From Alistipes sp. (lineage in GTDB: Bacteria; Bacteroidota; Bacteroidia; Bacteroidales; Rikenellaceae): a stretch of 21,729 nt of DNA. The notes under the pieces are model-generated. The model did not search any database. It saw only the letters and a program-made list of their open reading frames with translations, and was not told the DNA's origin. The stretch lies in the NCBI GenBank assembly GCA_022511355.1, contig JAFLRS010000013.1, positions 1 through 21,729 of the forward strand, read 5' to 3'. Shown one piece after another: positions 1 through 7,275 of this stretch (its first letter is position 1; each line of letters opens with the position of its first letter). A program made the translations under genes and the position numbers.

Positions 1-2
1 CC

Positions 3-71
3 GTCGGCGCGGTGCAGTATATCGGTCTGCTCTGCGTTATGGCAGGGATTGCGGTGTTAAGGTTGAATTGA
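3..71 (+). CDS. C-terminal end of a membrane protein (partial, truncated by window start)
   Basis: Only the last 22 codons before a TGA are inside the window. They read as a hydrophobic segment (IGLLCVMAGIAVL) followed by RLN and the stop. This looks like the final transmembrane helix of a polytopic inner-membrane protein; the last helix of EamA/DMT-type transporters often has this form, but 22 residues cannot settle the family. Base composition is GC-rich, like most of the window, and changes to AT-rich immediately after the stop. Confidence 0.45.
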   Translation, partial: VGAVQYIGLLCVMAGIAVLRLN

Positions 72-108
72 TAACAGCGTCGAATTGTATAACACCACAT
101 AAATCAAA

Positions 109-148
109 AAAAATAAAGCGATAATTGATGTATTCTCACTTTATTTTA
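109..148 (-). terminator. possible weak terminator of the small lipoprotein gene
   Basis: An AT-only stem (AAAATAAAG at 110-118 with CTTTATTTT at 139-147) with a roughly 20-nt loop overlaps the lipoprotein stop codon. Read on the - strand it is followed by a run of T. The stem is weak and the loop large, so this is tentative. Confidence 0.25.
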
Positions 149-571
149 TCTAGTAGTATAAACTGGATACACGATAGCGTATCCCATATTGGCTAATTTT
201 GCACTATCAAACTGCTGGGCAGCATATACTTCCGGAGTAGTTTTTCTAATGCGCGGACTTTTAATAATGCCCGTATGATGCAACTTGTATTTATTTTTAC
301 CACAGGCTTCAGTGACCGGATCTATTAACACCTCTATAATTTCACTTACATCAACACCACCACCAATATGCTCGCCGTCGCTTTCCATAATAACTTTTGA
401 AACTTGGGTTGAGTCGGCCGATGCTGCAACTTTATCTGAAAACTCTTTTGGGGAAACATAGATATTCCAAACAAATGTGCGTTCAAATTGCGGCATCGGG
501 ATTGGCTCTTCTTTTTTGCAACCGCAGAATGTTACAATGCATATCGTCGCCAATAATAGATATTTTTTCAT
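146..571 (-). CDS. small hypothetical lipoprotein
   Basis: The product is 141 residues. It begins with a basic start (MKKY), a hydrophobic stretch and a lipobox-like FCGC with the lipidated Cys at about residue 18, so it should be an envelope lipoprotein. No known domain was recognised in the mature part, which carries a mixed polar sequence (for example KVIMESDGEHIGGGVDVSE). A TonB-like or secretin-like reading of the C-terminal segment is possible but not supported. The gene is clearly more AT-rich than its neighbours, which suggests recent acquisition or a fast-evolving island. It lies alone on the - strand, and its upstream region runs into the long palindrome at 642-810. No TAnnTTTG promoter was found in front of it. 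Confidence 0.7.
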   Translation of the reverse strand: MKKYLLLATICIVTFCGCKKEEPIPMPQFERTFVWNIYVSPKEFSDKVAASADSTQVSKVIMESDGEHIGGGVDVSEIIEVLIDPVTEACGKNKYKLHHTGIIKSPRIRKTTPEVYAAQQFDSAKLANMGYAIVYPVYTTR

Positions 572-641
572 TTTTTTCGAGTTTGTTAATTATTGTTTGT
601 TGTATTAGATTGTCCTGAAATAATTTGGAGATGCACAAAAA

Positions 642-810
642 AAAGAAGCGCGGACAAAACTCTTTTATCAGTTCATGAGGTCTTCGACTACCTAACCACC
701 AAATAATTGAGTAAAGCCCGCACAATACGTGCGAGCGCCATGCTTTACTCTTGGTGGTTTGAAAGTGTCGAAGTTTCATGAACCAGAATAAAAGCCAAAA
801 CGCTTTTTTC
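642..810. repeat. long imperfect inverted repeat (hairpin element)
   Basis: The two arms match over about 55 nt with small bulges. Paired blocks, outside to inside: CTTTTAT 662-668 with ATAAAAG 788-794; GTTCATGA 671-678 with TCATGAAC 776-783; TTCGAC 683-688 with GTCGAA 767-772; AACCACCA 694-701 with TGGTGGTT 752-759; GTAAAGC 711-717 with GCTTTAC 742-748; apex CGCAC 719-723 with GTGCG 729-733 around AATAC. Weaker pairing (AAGAAGCG near 643 with CGCTTTTTT near 801) extends it outward. It could be a MITE-like or REP-like element, or a structured RNA. No transposase, integrase or reverse transcriptase is nearby. Confidence 0.75.
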
Positions 811-824
811 AATATTTACAATGT

Positions 825-839
825 GCGTATCCGATACGC
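825..839. promoter_or_regulatory. 15-bp perfect dyad, possible operator
   Basis: GCGTATC and GATACGC are perfect inverted repeats around one central C, in the gene-free region about 85 nt upstream of the -33 element of the oxidoreductase promoter. The symmetry suits a dimeric regulator, but only one copy was seen, so the role is a guess. Confidence 0.3.
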
Positions 840-921
840 TAATACTTCATAGGCAAAATTATTTTTTTGTTTACATGGCAAATTTATAAATTATTTTCCA
901 ATATGCAAAAAACCCAAAAAC

Positions 922-952
922 TTGCACAACATTTGCAATTTCCATATCTTTG
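922..952 (+). promoter_or_regulatory. Bacteroidota-type promoter for the flavodoxin-fold oxidoreductase
   Basis: TATCTTTG at 945-952 is a perfect match to the -7 consensus TAnnTTTG. A TTG at 922-924 lies exactly 20 nt upstream, where the -33 element is expected. The ATG at 976 follows 23 nt after the -7 box. Confidence 0.75.
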
Positions 953-975
953 TAAATCAAAAAAAACAACTCCGC

Positions 976-1653
976 ATGGAACACAAAACCATAAAGGCTC
1001 TGTTCGTGAACGGCAGCCCCAGAAAAAACAAAAATACAGCACAAATACTCGCCGCCACAGCTCAAGGCGCCGCCACCGAAGGCGCACAAACCGAAATCGT
1101 CAATCTCTATGACCTCTCCTACTGCGGCTGCACCAGCTGCTTCGCCTGCAAACTCAAAACAGCTCGCACACATGGCTTATGCGCCGTCAATGACGAACTC
1201 ACCCCTCTGCTCCGAAAAGCCGTCGAAGCCGACATCGTAGTCATAGGCTCGCCCGTCTACTTCAGCGATATAACCGGCATGACTCGCGCATTCATGGAAA
1301 GATTCATATTCCCAAACTTCTCCTACGACCTCGATGCCGACGGCAACCGACTCCCGCCGCGACTCAATAAACAAACAGCCATGATCTACACCATGAATAT
1401 CCCCGAACAGGGCCTCGAACAGTGGAAGTACGACATACTGCTCGGCACCAGCGCTCGAATCATGCAACAAAACTTCGGACATTGCGAAAAACTCTTCGTC
1501 TGCAACACCTACCAATTCAACGACTACTCGCTCTATGCAGCCGGAATGTTCGACGAGAACGAAAAACGCCGTCATCGCGACCTGCACTTCCCCGAAGACC
1601 TCAAACGCGGTTTCGAATTAGGCAGGCAACTGGTCGAAAATCTGCAGAAATAA
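976..1653 (+). CDS. NAD(P)H-dependent oxidoreductase, flavodoxin-fold (FMN reductase-like)
   Basis: The 225-residue product opens with a beta strand and the FMN phosphate loop NGSPRKNKNTA (about residues 10-20), typical of the NADPH-dependent FMN reductase/flavodoxin-like superfamily. A cysteine cluster follows (CGCTSCFACK, then another Cys about 10 residues on). It resembles the CxxCxxC pattern of iron-sulfur flavoproteins, although the spacing to the fourth Cys is longer than in classical Isf. VVIGSPVYFSDITGMTRAF is the conserved second flavin-contact segment. The likely role is cytosolic flavin-dependent reduction of quinones, nitro compounds or disulfides; the substrate is unknown. The start at 976 was preferred over an in-frame ATG at 922 because the promoter -33 and -7 elements occupy 922-952. 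Confidence 0.8.
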   Translation: MEHKTIKALFVNGSPRKNKNTAQILAATAQGAATEGAQTEIVNLYDLSYCGCTSCFACKLKTARTHGLCAVNDELTPLLRKAVEADIVVIGSPVYFSDITGMTRAFMERFIFPNFSYDLDADGNRLPPRLNKQTAMIYTMNIPEQGLEQWKYDILLGTSARIMQQNFGHCEKLFVCNTYQFNDYSLYAAGMFDENEKRRHRDLHFPEDLKRGFELGRQLVENLQK

Positions 1654-1727
1654 CTTCGCGCACCCCACGCACCCGAAACGCAACAAAAACAGAACAGACG
1701 AACAACAGAAAACTTTCGATGAAATAA

Positions 1728-2156
1728 TCAGAGAGCGCAGCACACTCCGTTTGCAGCCAGCAACGAGTGCCACAAAGATGTGTTGCGCAATATCCACCAT
1801 GCTGTCATGACAGTCGCAACCGCAACTATCGCCGGGCGGCCCGTAATCCGCCGTCTCAATACGGCCGAAGCTTCGCCGCCGGCCTCCGCCGCAAGCACCA
1901 GCAAAGCATATGGCATAATCAACCACATATAAGGATTGCTCCAGAAACCCGCGACGAACTCCCCCGCCGCCATATGCATCAAAGCTCGCTGCGCTCCGCA
2001 GGCCGGACAATCATATCCGACCGCAAGACGAAACAGACATCTCGGCATAAACTCCGGGAAAAATATGCACACGACAATCCATACCGCCCCCAAAAGGCAA
2101 TACGGAACAATCCGGCCGAACGTCGTATACCGCCGGCGAAATATCTCTTTTTTCAT
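1728..2156 (-). CDS. DUF2752 family membrane protein
   Basis: The product is about 142 residues with three predicted hydrophobic segments. It has the DUF2752 hallmark GYDCPACGAQRALMHMAAGE (a CPxCGxxRA motif) followed by FWSNPYMWLI. The function of this family is not established. The gene lies 99 nt downstream of a TM2-domain gene on the same strand, and such TM2/DUF2752 pairs are common in Bacteroidota, so co-transcription is likely. The start at MKKEIFRRRY (2156) was chosen because a basic N-terminus before the first helix fits. An in-frame upstream ATG at 2231 would add 25 polar residues. A purine-rich stretch (AAAGGAGGGGAGAGGGG) lies about 15-30 nt before 2156, rather far for a ribosome binding site, so the start is uncertain. 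Confidence 0.75.
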   Translation of the reverse strand: MKKEIFRRRYTTFGRIVPYCLLGAVWIVVCIFFPEFMPRCLFRLAVGYDCPACGAQRALMHMAAGEFVAGFWSNPYMWLIMPYALLVLAAEAGGEASAVLRRRITGRPAIVAVATVMTAWWILRNTSLWHSLLAANGVCCAL

Positions 2157-2255
2157 ATTCACATTACATCCCCTCTCCCCTCCTTTAATCTCTCTTAAAG
2201 CAGGGGCATCATGGGCGGTGACGTCAAACATGATGCGCCGATGCCTATAATCGCA

Positions 2256-2567
2256 TCAGCCTTTATTGACAATCCGCTTACCCTCGGCGTCGGTGAAGTT
2301 TCCGACCGCGATTATGATAAAATCTATCAGAGTCCAGATTCCGCAGCATCCCAAAGTAATAAGCTGCAATATGCCCGTACCCGTCTTGCCCGCATAAAAA
2401 CGATGTATGCCGAACTGACCCAGAAAAAAACACAAAAGCAGCGTCACAATCCAATCCTTGCCGCTCGCATTTACATCCACCGTCGCAGGCGTACCTACGG
2501 CGCATCCGCACTTCACGCATACCACCGCATTATCGTTCACCTCGGCTCCGCAATTAGAACAAAACAT
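2256..2567 (-). CDS. zinc-ribbon plus TM2-domain membrane protein
   Basis: The 103-residue product has an N-terminal zinc ribbon with two CxxC knuckles (CSNC at residues 3-6 and CVKC at about 17-20). A TM2 domain follows: a helix (IVTLLLCFFLGQFGIHRFYAG), a short turn rich in Gly, and a second helix (LITLGCCGIWTLIDFIIIAVG). GIHRFYAGK and the WTLIDF segment are diagnostic of TM2. The cellular role is unknown; TM2 proteins are small inner-membrane proteins often adjacent to DUF2752 genes, as here. A perfect -7 box lies upstream at 2602-2609. Confidence 0.85.
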   Translation of the reverse strand: MFCSNCGAEVNDNAVVCVKCGCAVGTPATVDVNASGKDWIVTLLLCFFLGQFGIHRFYAGKTGTGILQLITLGCCGIWTLIDFIIIAVGNFTDAEGKRIVNKG

Positions 2568-2601
2568 AACTCAAAATATTATATTCGACTTGTTGATATG
2601 G

Positions 2602-2609
2602 CAAAGATA
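2602..2609 (-). promoter_or_regulatory. -7 box for the TM2/DUF2752 genes
   Basis: On the - strand this reads TATCTTTG, a perfect TAnnTTTG match, 35 nt before the TM2 start codon. No clear TTG lies at the expected -33 position. Confidence 0.55.
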
Positions 2610-2703
2610 CGATTTTTTCGCAATTATGCCACAGAGAGTTGCGGAAAAAGAGCCACACCTCCCGCAACCGATACTGCGATGATGAAATTCAAGCGATTTT
2701 TAC

Positions 2704-2711
2704 TATTTTTG
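2704..2711 (+). promoter_or_regulatory. possible -7 box for the GNAT gene
   Basis: TATTTTTG matches TAnnTTTG and ends 9 nt before the ATG at 2721, which would leave a leader of only a few nucleotides. No TTG lies 20 nt upstream, so the promoter is uncertain. Confidence 0.4.
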
Positions 2712-2720
2712 CAGAAAGTC

Positions 2721-3221
2721 ATGACCGACGGAATCACCATAAGAAAGGCAACTCCCGACGACCTCGAAGCCATTCTCGAAGTCTACGAATCGGCACGCAG
2801 ATATATGCGGGCGACCGGAAACCTCACGCAATGGAGCGACGGTTACCCCGCACGACGCGACATCGAAGCCGATATGGCGGCAGGCAACTGTTACGTCGCA
2901 GAGGCCGAAGAGGGAATAGTGGCGGCATTCGCATTCATCAAGGGCGAAGACCCCACATACCGCATCATCGAAGACGGCGCTTGGCTCAACGACGAACCCT
3001 ACGGAACCATTCATCGTATAGCCTCCGACGGACGGCGTTCGGGAGTGCTGGCTGCCTGCACCGAATTCTGCCTCGCACGCACGGAAAATCTGAGACTCGA
3101 CACCCACAGCGACAATCGTCCGATGCTCGCAGCGGTCCAACGCCTCGGATTCATCCGCTGCGGTGTCATCTTCTGCCGCGACGGCTCGCCCAGAACAGCC
3201 TTCCAAAAAATAAGGCGGTGA
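2721..3221 (+). CDS. GNAT family N-acetyltransferase
   Basis: The product is 166 residues, standard for a single GNAT domain. It starts with the typical ITIRKATPDDLEAILEVYESA. The acetyl-CoA binding region is IHRIASDGRRSGVLAACTEF (about residues 93-112). The end of the fold is LRLDTHSDNRPMLAAVQRLG followed by FIRCG. It should transfer an acetyl group from acetyl-CoA to an unknown small molecule or protein amine in the cytosol. The start MTDGITIRK was chosen by family alignment; reading frames extending upstream cross the divergent TM2 gene and are not credible. The nitroreductase gene follows after 42 nt, so the two may be co-transcribed. Confidence 0.8.
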   Translation: MTDGITIRKATPDDLEAILEVYESARRYMRATGNLTQWSDGYPARRDIEADMAAGNCYVAEAEEGIVAAFAFIKGEDPTYRIIEDGAWLNDEPYGTIHRIASDGRRSGVLAACTEFCLARTENLRLDTHSDNRPMLAAVQRLGFIRCGVIFCRDGSPRTAFQKIRR

Positions 3222-3263
3222 AACCGATGTGGCACGCAAAATGCCGTGCAGCGTATTAAAACG

Positions 3264-3878
3264 ATGATTATGGAGATGACTTTCAGAAAAGCCCTCGAAC
3301 AGCGGCGTTCCTACTACGAACTGTCGCGCGCGGCCGCAATCGACGACAAACAAATAGAAGAGATTCTGCACTTCGCGGCGAAATTCGTGCCGTCGGCGTT
3401 CAATTCGCAATCCACACGCATGGTCCTGCTGCTGCATGAAGCACACACCGCTCTGTGGAACGACATAGTAAAAGAGACTCTGCGCGCAATGGTTCCGCCC
3501 GCAGCCTTCCCCAAAACGGAACAAAAAATAGACAAAAGTTTCGCCGCAGGATACGGAACGGTACTATTCTTCGAAGATACGCACGTGGTGGAAAAACTGC
3601 AGAAAGAGTTCCCGACCTATGCCGGCAACTTCACCTCGTGGGCCGAACAGACATCGGCAATGCATCAGCTCGCGGTGTGGACGATGCTCGAGGAGTCGGG
3701 AATGGGAGCCTCGCTCCAACACTACAACCCCATAATCGACGACAAGGTCCGCCAACGCTGGAATCTGCCCGACCACTGGAGGCTGACAGCTCAAATGCCT
3801 TTCGGAATGCCCCTCGACAAACCCGCACCGAAAGAGTTCCTGCCGCTCGAAAACCGAATCTTTACATTCGACAAATAA
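3264..3878 (+). CDS. nitroreductase family protein (Frm2/Hbn1-like)
   Basis: The product is about 204 residues. FRKALEQRRSYYELS near the N-terminus supplies the FMN phosphate-binding Arg pair. FVPSAFNSQSTRMVLL, with PSAFNSQS, is the signature of the Frm2/Hbn1-type nitroreductase branch. The EESGMGASLQHYNPIID segment is the second conserved flavin-contact region. The expected activity is FMN-dependent NAD(P)H reduction of nitro compounds or quinones in the cytosol; the natural substrate is unknown. Several starts are possible (GTG 3246, ATG 3264, ATG 3270, ATG 3276) and none has a clear ribosome binding site. 3264 is a compromise; 3276 would also keep the whole conserved domain. A strong terminator follows. 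Confidence 0.8.
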   Translation: MIMEMTFRKALEQRRSYYELSRAAAIDDKQIEEILHFAAKFVPSAFNSQSTRMVLLLHEAHTALWNDIVKETLRAMVPPAAFPKTEQKIDKSFAAGYGTVLFFEDTHVVEKLQKEFPTYAGNFTSWAEQTSAMHQLAVWTMLEESGMGASLQHYNPIIDDKVRQRWNLPDHWRLTAQMPFGMPLDKPAPKEFLPLENRIFTFDK

Positions 3879-3900
3879 AACCGCACATACCCTACCGACA

Positions 3901-3937
3901 AAAACGGTTGCGACAGCTGTTCCGCAACCGTTTTATT
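3901..3937 (+). terminator. intrinsic terminator after the nitroreductase
   Basis: A perfect stem AAAACGGTTGCG (3901-3912) with CGCAACCGTTTT (3923-3934) encloses a 10-nt loop and ends in T-rich sequence. It separates the upstream genes from the mannan locus. Its T tract directly abuts the operator-like repeats of the next promoter. Confidence 0.8.
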
Positions 3938-3971
3938 TGCATATTTTAACCGCTTATTTGCACATTATAAG
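3933..3971 (+). promoter_or_regulatory. candidate AraC operator, two half-sites 21 bp apart (unit A)
   Basis: TTATTTGCATATTTTAAC (3933-3950) and TTATTTGCACATTATAAG (3954-3971) match at 15 of 18 positions with an exact 21-bp period, two turns of DNA. Spacing of this kind is classical for AraC-family half-sites. The core TATTTTAACCG (3942-3952) recurs as TATTTTATCCG (8990-9000) in front of unit C. The second half-site core begins 25 nt before the -33 TTG. The assignment to the adjacent AraC gene is inferred. Confidence 0.55.
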
Positions 3972-3988
3972 TATTTATAATACCGTTA

Positions 3989-4019
3989 TTGCATGAAAAG
4001 AGGCTTTTTTGTACTTTAG
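3989..4019 (+). promoter_or_regulatory. promoter of unit A (regulator, GH130, epimerase)
   Basis: TTG at 3989-3991 and TACTTTAG at 4012-4019 are separated by exactly 20 nt. The -7 box differs from TAnnTTTG at one position, as expected of an activator-dependent promoter. The ATG at 4045 lies 25 nt downstream. Confidence 0.6.
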
Positions 4020-4044
4020 CGCACGGCATAAACCTTACACGATT

Positions 4045-4920
4045 ATGAAGACCATTCTGAATGAAATAACGCCGCTCTCGGAGAGAGACTGTTTCTACAT
4101 AGTGGACCGCCACAAAACGGAATTCGCATACCCGCTTCATCAGCATCTCGAATTCGAACTCAACTTCATAGAACACGGCAACGGACTGCGACGCATCGTG
4201 GGCGATTCGGTAGAAACCATCGGAGACTACGACCTCGTACTTATCTGCGGCAACCTCGTACACGTATGGGAGCAGGCGCAATGCACCTCGCGCGACATAC
4301 GCGAAATAACCGTGCAATTCGCTCCCGACATCTTCCCCGAAGCCCTCATGTCGCGGCGACAGTTCGCCTCCATCAACAAAATGTTCCTCAAAGCACGAAA
4401 CGGACTCGCATTCCCGCTCTCGACCATAATGCGCGTATATCCTCTCCTCGATTCGCTCGCAAGCGAACAACAGGAGTTCTACCGCGTACTCAAAATAATG
4501 AACATACTCTTCGAACTCTCGCTCGTCGATGACGCACGCGTTCTGGCCAGCAACTCATTCGCCAAAATCGAACCCGCATCCGACTCGCGACGCATACGAC
4601 GCGTAAAAGAGTTCGTCGAAGCCCACTACACCGAACCTATCCGACTCTCCACCGCAGCCGAACTCGCCAGTATGTCGCCCATAGCCTTCAGCCGATTCTT
4701 CAAACGCAGAACCGGATGCAGCTTCTCCGACTACATCATAAGCCTCAGAGTCGGCGCAGCCTCGCGTCTGCTCGTGGACAGCATGAAATCAATAGCCGAA
4801 ATCTGCTACGAATGCGGCTTCAACAATATATCGAACTTCAACCGAATGTTCAAAAAACGACACGGCGTCTCGCCTAAAACCTTCCGCGAATATTACCACA
4901 AGACAAAAATAATATGCTGA
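4045..4920 (+). CDS. AraC family transcriptional regulator of the mannan locus
   Basis: The product is 291 residues. The N-terminal part (about 15-100) looks like a cupin sensor domain, with the metal- or sugar-site style motif YPLHQHLEFEL (29-39). The C-terminal part (about 183-285) is a double helix-turn-helix DNA-binding domain of the AraC/XylS type, with STAAELASMSPIAFSRFFKR and the hallmark IAEICYECGFNNISNFNRMF before KRHGVSPKTFREY. It has no membrane segment, so it is a cytosolic one-component regulator that may sense mannobiose, mannosylglucose or a catabolite; the ligand is inferred. The GH130 start codon overlaps its end by 7 nt, so it is co-transcribed with its likely targets. The start at 4045 was chosen because an upstream TTG frame begins before the -7 box. 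Confidence 0.88.
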   Translation: MKTILNEITPLSERDCFYIVDRHKTEFAYPLHQHLEFELNFIEHGNGLRRIVGDSVETIGDYDLVLICGNLVHVWEQAQCTSRDIREITVQFAPDIFPEALMSRRQFASINKMFLKARNGLAFPLSTIMRVYPLLDSLASEQQEFYRVLKIMNILFELSLVDDARVLASNSFAKIEPASDSRRIRRVKEFVEAHYTEPIRLSTAAELASMSPIAFSRFFKRRTGCSFSDYIISLRVGAASRLLVDSMKSIAEICYECGFNNISNFNRMFKKRHGVSPKTFREYYHKTKIIC

Positions 4921-6086
4921 CCTTCGACTTGAAACTGCAACTCCTGCAGCAACGTCATCAGGAACTCCTGACCCGAAAAAACCTCCCCGTACCGGACTCG
5001 AACGGAATATTCCAACGATATCAGAATCCGGTCGTCACCGCCGCACATACCCCCGTCGAATGGCGGTACGACCTTAATCCCAATACCAATCCGCACCTCC
5101 TCGAGCGAATAGGCATAAACGCAACTCTCAATGCCGGCGCAATAAAATTCAACGGCAAATACGTACTCGCAGTACGCGTCGAAGGCGCCGACCGCAAATC
5201 GTTCTTCGCCATAGCCGAATCCGACAACGGTATCGACAACTTCAAATTCAGACAAAGACCCGTCACCATGCCCGAAAGCGATGAACCCGCAACCAATATC
5301 TACGATATGCGGCTCACAGCTCACGAAGACGGCTGGATTTACGGCATCTTCTGCGTCGAACGACGAGACCCCGCAGCCGCCGAAGGCGACCTCTCGTCGG
5401 CAACGGCCGCAGCCGGAATAGCCCGCACCAAAGACCTCGACAACTGGGAACGGCTGCCCGACCTGAAATGCAGCAGCCAACAGCGAAACGTCGTCCTGCA
5501 TCCCGAATTCGTGGATGGCAAATACGCCCTCTACACACGACCGCAGGACGGCTTCATAGACGCAGGCAAAGGCGGAGGCATAGGCTGGGCTTTGGTCGAG
5601 GACATCACACACGCCGAAATCACCGAAGAACGAATCATCAACTTCCGGCACTATCACACCATCAAAGAACTTAAAAACGGCGAAGGTCCGCACCCCATCC
5701 GCACCGACAAAGGATGGCTGCATCTCGCACACGGAGTCCGCGGATGCGCTTCGGGTCTGCGCTACGTGCTGTATCTCTACATGACCGCACTCGACGACCC
5801 CTCACGCGTAACAGCCGAACCCGCAGGATACTTCATGGCACCCGTCGGCGAAGAGTACACCGGCGACGTGATGAACGTGCTTTTCTCAAACGGATGGATA
5901 GCCGACGAAGACGGTCGGGTGCTTATCTACTACGCATCGTCGGACACACGCGTACACGTAGCCGTGTCGGACATCGAACGTCTCACCGACTACTGCATGA
6001 ACACACCCGCCGACGGACTCTCCACCGGAGCTTCGGTGGCTGCCATAAACCGCTTGATAGACAGCAACCTCGCACTGAAAAAGTGA
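4914..6086 (+). CDS. GH130 4-O-beta-D-mannosyl-D-glucose phosphorylase
   Basis: The product is 390 residues without a signal peptide, so cytosolic, and matches the usual length of Bacteroidota mannosylglucose phosphorylases (GH130 subfamily 1). Family landmarks are WRYDLNPNTNPHLLERIGIN (50-69), VRVEGADRKSFFAIAES (88-103), TNIYDMRLTAHEDGWIYGIF (127-146) and GEGPHPI. Asp131 in YDMRLT is the predicted proton donor, at the same position and context as in the characterised B. fragilis enzyme. It should split Man-beta-1,4-Glc with phosphate into alpha-mannose-1-phosphate and glucose. It acts directly after the downstream epimerase. The ATG lies inside the end of the AraC gene (ATGCTGA overlap), suggesting translational coupling. 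Confidence 0.93.
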   Translation: MLTFDLKLQLLQQRHQELLTRKNLPVPDSNGIFQRYQNPVVTAAHTPVEWRYDLNPNTNPHLLERIGINATLNAGAIKFNGKYVLAVRVEGADRKSFFAIAESDNGIDNFKFRQRPVTMPESDEPATNIYDMRLTAHEDGWIYGIFCVERRDPAAAEGDLSSATAAAGIARTKDLDNWERLPDLKCSSQQRNVVLHPEFVDGKYALYTRPQDGFIDAGKGGGIGWALVEDITHAEITEERIINFRHYHTIKELKNGEGPHPIRTDKGWLHLAHGVRGCASGLRYVLYLYMTALDDPSRVTAEPAGYFMAPVGEEYTGDVMNVLFSNGWIADEDGRVLIYYASSDTRVHVAVSDIERLTDYCMNTPADGLSTGASVAAINRLIDSNLALKK

Positions 6087-6091
6087 CCCGC

Positions 6092-7270
6092 ATGGATAAA
6101 TCCGCAATGAGAGCGGCCGCACAACGCCTGCTCGAAGACAGCCTCCGATTCTGGCTCGAAAGAATGACCGACAACCGAAACGGCGGATTCTACGGCCGCA
6201 TCGACGGCAACGGCATACTGCATCCCGACGCCCCCAAAGGAGCAGTGCTGAATGCACGCATTCTGTGGTCCTTCTCGGCCGCCTACCGCGCAACACGAAA
6301 TCCGCAATATCTGGAGGCGGCAGCACGAGCCGAACACTATCTGCTCGAAAAGTTCTGCGACCACGATTTCGGCGGCGTATACTGGTCGCTGACAGCCGAC
6401 GGCAAACCCCTCGACACCCGCAAACAAATATATGCACTCGGATTCGCCGTCTACGGATTGAGCGAATATGCTCTCGCCACAGGCGACACCCGCGCCGAAG
6501 AGGCCGCCGTGAAACTGTTCGACGACATCGAACAACACAGCTTCGACTCACAGCAAAACGGCTATCTCGAAGCCTTTACACGCCAATGGAACCCCATCGA
6601 CGATATGCGGCTCTCCGAAAAAGATGCCAACGAATGCAAAACCATGAACACGCATCTGCACATCATAGAGCCTTACACCAATCTCTATCGTCTGCGTCGC
6701 GACGAACGGCTGCGCGAACGGCTCGTCAATCTGCTGCACATCTTCTCGGAACGGATATTCGACCCCCGAAACGGGCATCTCGGACTCTTCTTCGACGAAC
6801 AGTGGCGGCAGGCCGAACGCGGCATCTCCTACGGACACGACATAGAAGCCTCGTGGCTGCTGCTCGAAACCGCACTCGAAATCGGCGACGAAAAACTCAC
6901 CGAATCGGTCAAACAACTCTGCAGCACCATAGCCCGAGCCGCCGGCGAAGGTCTGCGGCCCGACGGCAGCATGATTTACGAACGTCATGCCGACGGAACG
7001 ACCGATGAAGAGCGTCACTGGTGGGTGCAGGCCGAAAATACGGTCGGACAACTGTGGCTGCACCGCTATCACAACGACCAAGAGGCCGCACGACGCGCCG
7101 CCGAATCGTTGGACTACATAACCCGACAAATAGCCGTCGCCGACGGAGAATGGCTGTGGGGTCGTCATGCCGACGGACAGCCCGACACCGAAAACGACCT
7201 TGCCGGATTCTGGAAATGCCCCTACCACAACACCCGTATGTGTCTCGAAATAATGAGGCTCACCGAATAA
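6092..7270 (+). CDS. cellobiose/mannobiose 2-epimerase (AGE superfamily)
   Basis: The product is 392 residues, the normal size for cellobiose 2-epimerases, and has no signal peptide. The (alpha/alpha)6-barrel landmarks are visible: NGGFYGRID (30-38), AVLNARILWSFSAAYR (51-66), CKTMNTHLHIIEPYTNLYR (182-200), YGHDIEASWLL (247-257), HWWVQAENTVG (309-319) and WKCPYHNTRMCLEI (374-387). Predicted catalytic or substrate histidines are His188, His249 and His379. It should convert beta-1,4-mannobiose to mannosylglucose, feeding the GH130 phosphorylase located 5 nt upstream. A start at 6092 gives the expected N-terminus; the frame stays open upstream only because it shadows GH130. A strong bidirectional terminator follows. 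Confidence 0.92.
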   Translation: MDKSAMRAAAQRLLEDSLRFWLERMTDNRNGGFYGRIDGNGILHPDAPKGAVLNARILWSFSAAYRATRNPQYLEAAARAEHYLLEKFCDHDFGGVYWSLTADGKPLDTRKQIYALGFAVYGLSEYALATGDTRAEEAAVKLFDDIEQHSFDSQQNGYLEAFTRQWNPIDDMRLSEKDANECKTMNTHLHIIEPYTNLYRLRRDERLRERLVNLLHIFSERIFDPRNGHLGLFFDEQWRQAERGISYGHDIEASWLLLETALEIGDEKLTESVKQLCSTIARAAGEGLRPDGSMIYERHADGTTDEERHWWVQAENTVGQLWLHRYHNDQEAARRAAESLDYITRQIAVADGEWLWGRHADGQPDTENDLAGFWKCPYHNTRMCLEIMRLTE

Positions 7271-7275
7271 CGAAC

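Larger units (their letters stand above)
572..975. other. 404-nt gene-free AT-rich region
   Basis: This stretch holds no convincing gene. It contains a long imperfect palindrome (about 642-810), a short perfect dyad (825-839) and, at its right end, the promoter of the downstream oxidoreductase (922-952). A - strand reading frame crosses the palindrome, but its sequence is what a hairpin would encode by chance, and it overlaps the lipoprotein gene out of frame. Confidence 0.7.

Noticed and set aside
165..184. Inverted repeat GGATAC/GTATCC, echoing the dyad at 825-839
   Set aside because: It lies inside the lipoprotein coding sequence, the arms are only 6 bp, and the shared GCGTATCC is short enough to be chance.
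690..759. attC-like integron site inside the palindrome
   Set aside because: ACCTAAC at 690-696 fits the RYYYAAC box, but the partner box in the other arm (GTTTGAA) does not fit GTTRRRY, pairing extends well beyond the boxes, and no integron integrase is present.
483..812. 109-codon - strand frame across the long palindrome
   Set aside because: It overlaps the lipoprotein gene out of frame and its N-terminal half is simply the translated hairpin. No start-site or promoter support. Kept only as part of the palindrome note.
1654..1727. Terminator between the convergent oxidoreductase and DUF2752 genes
   Set aside because: No stem with a T run could be found in this 74-nt gap.
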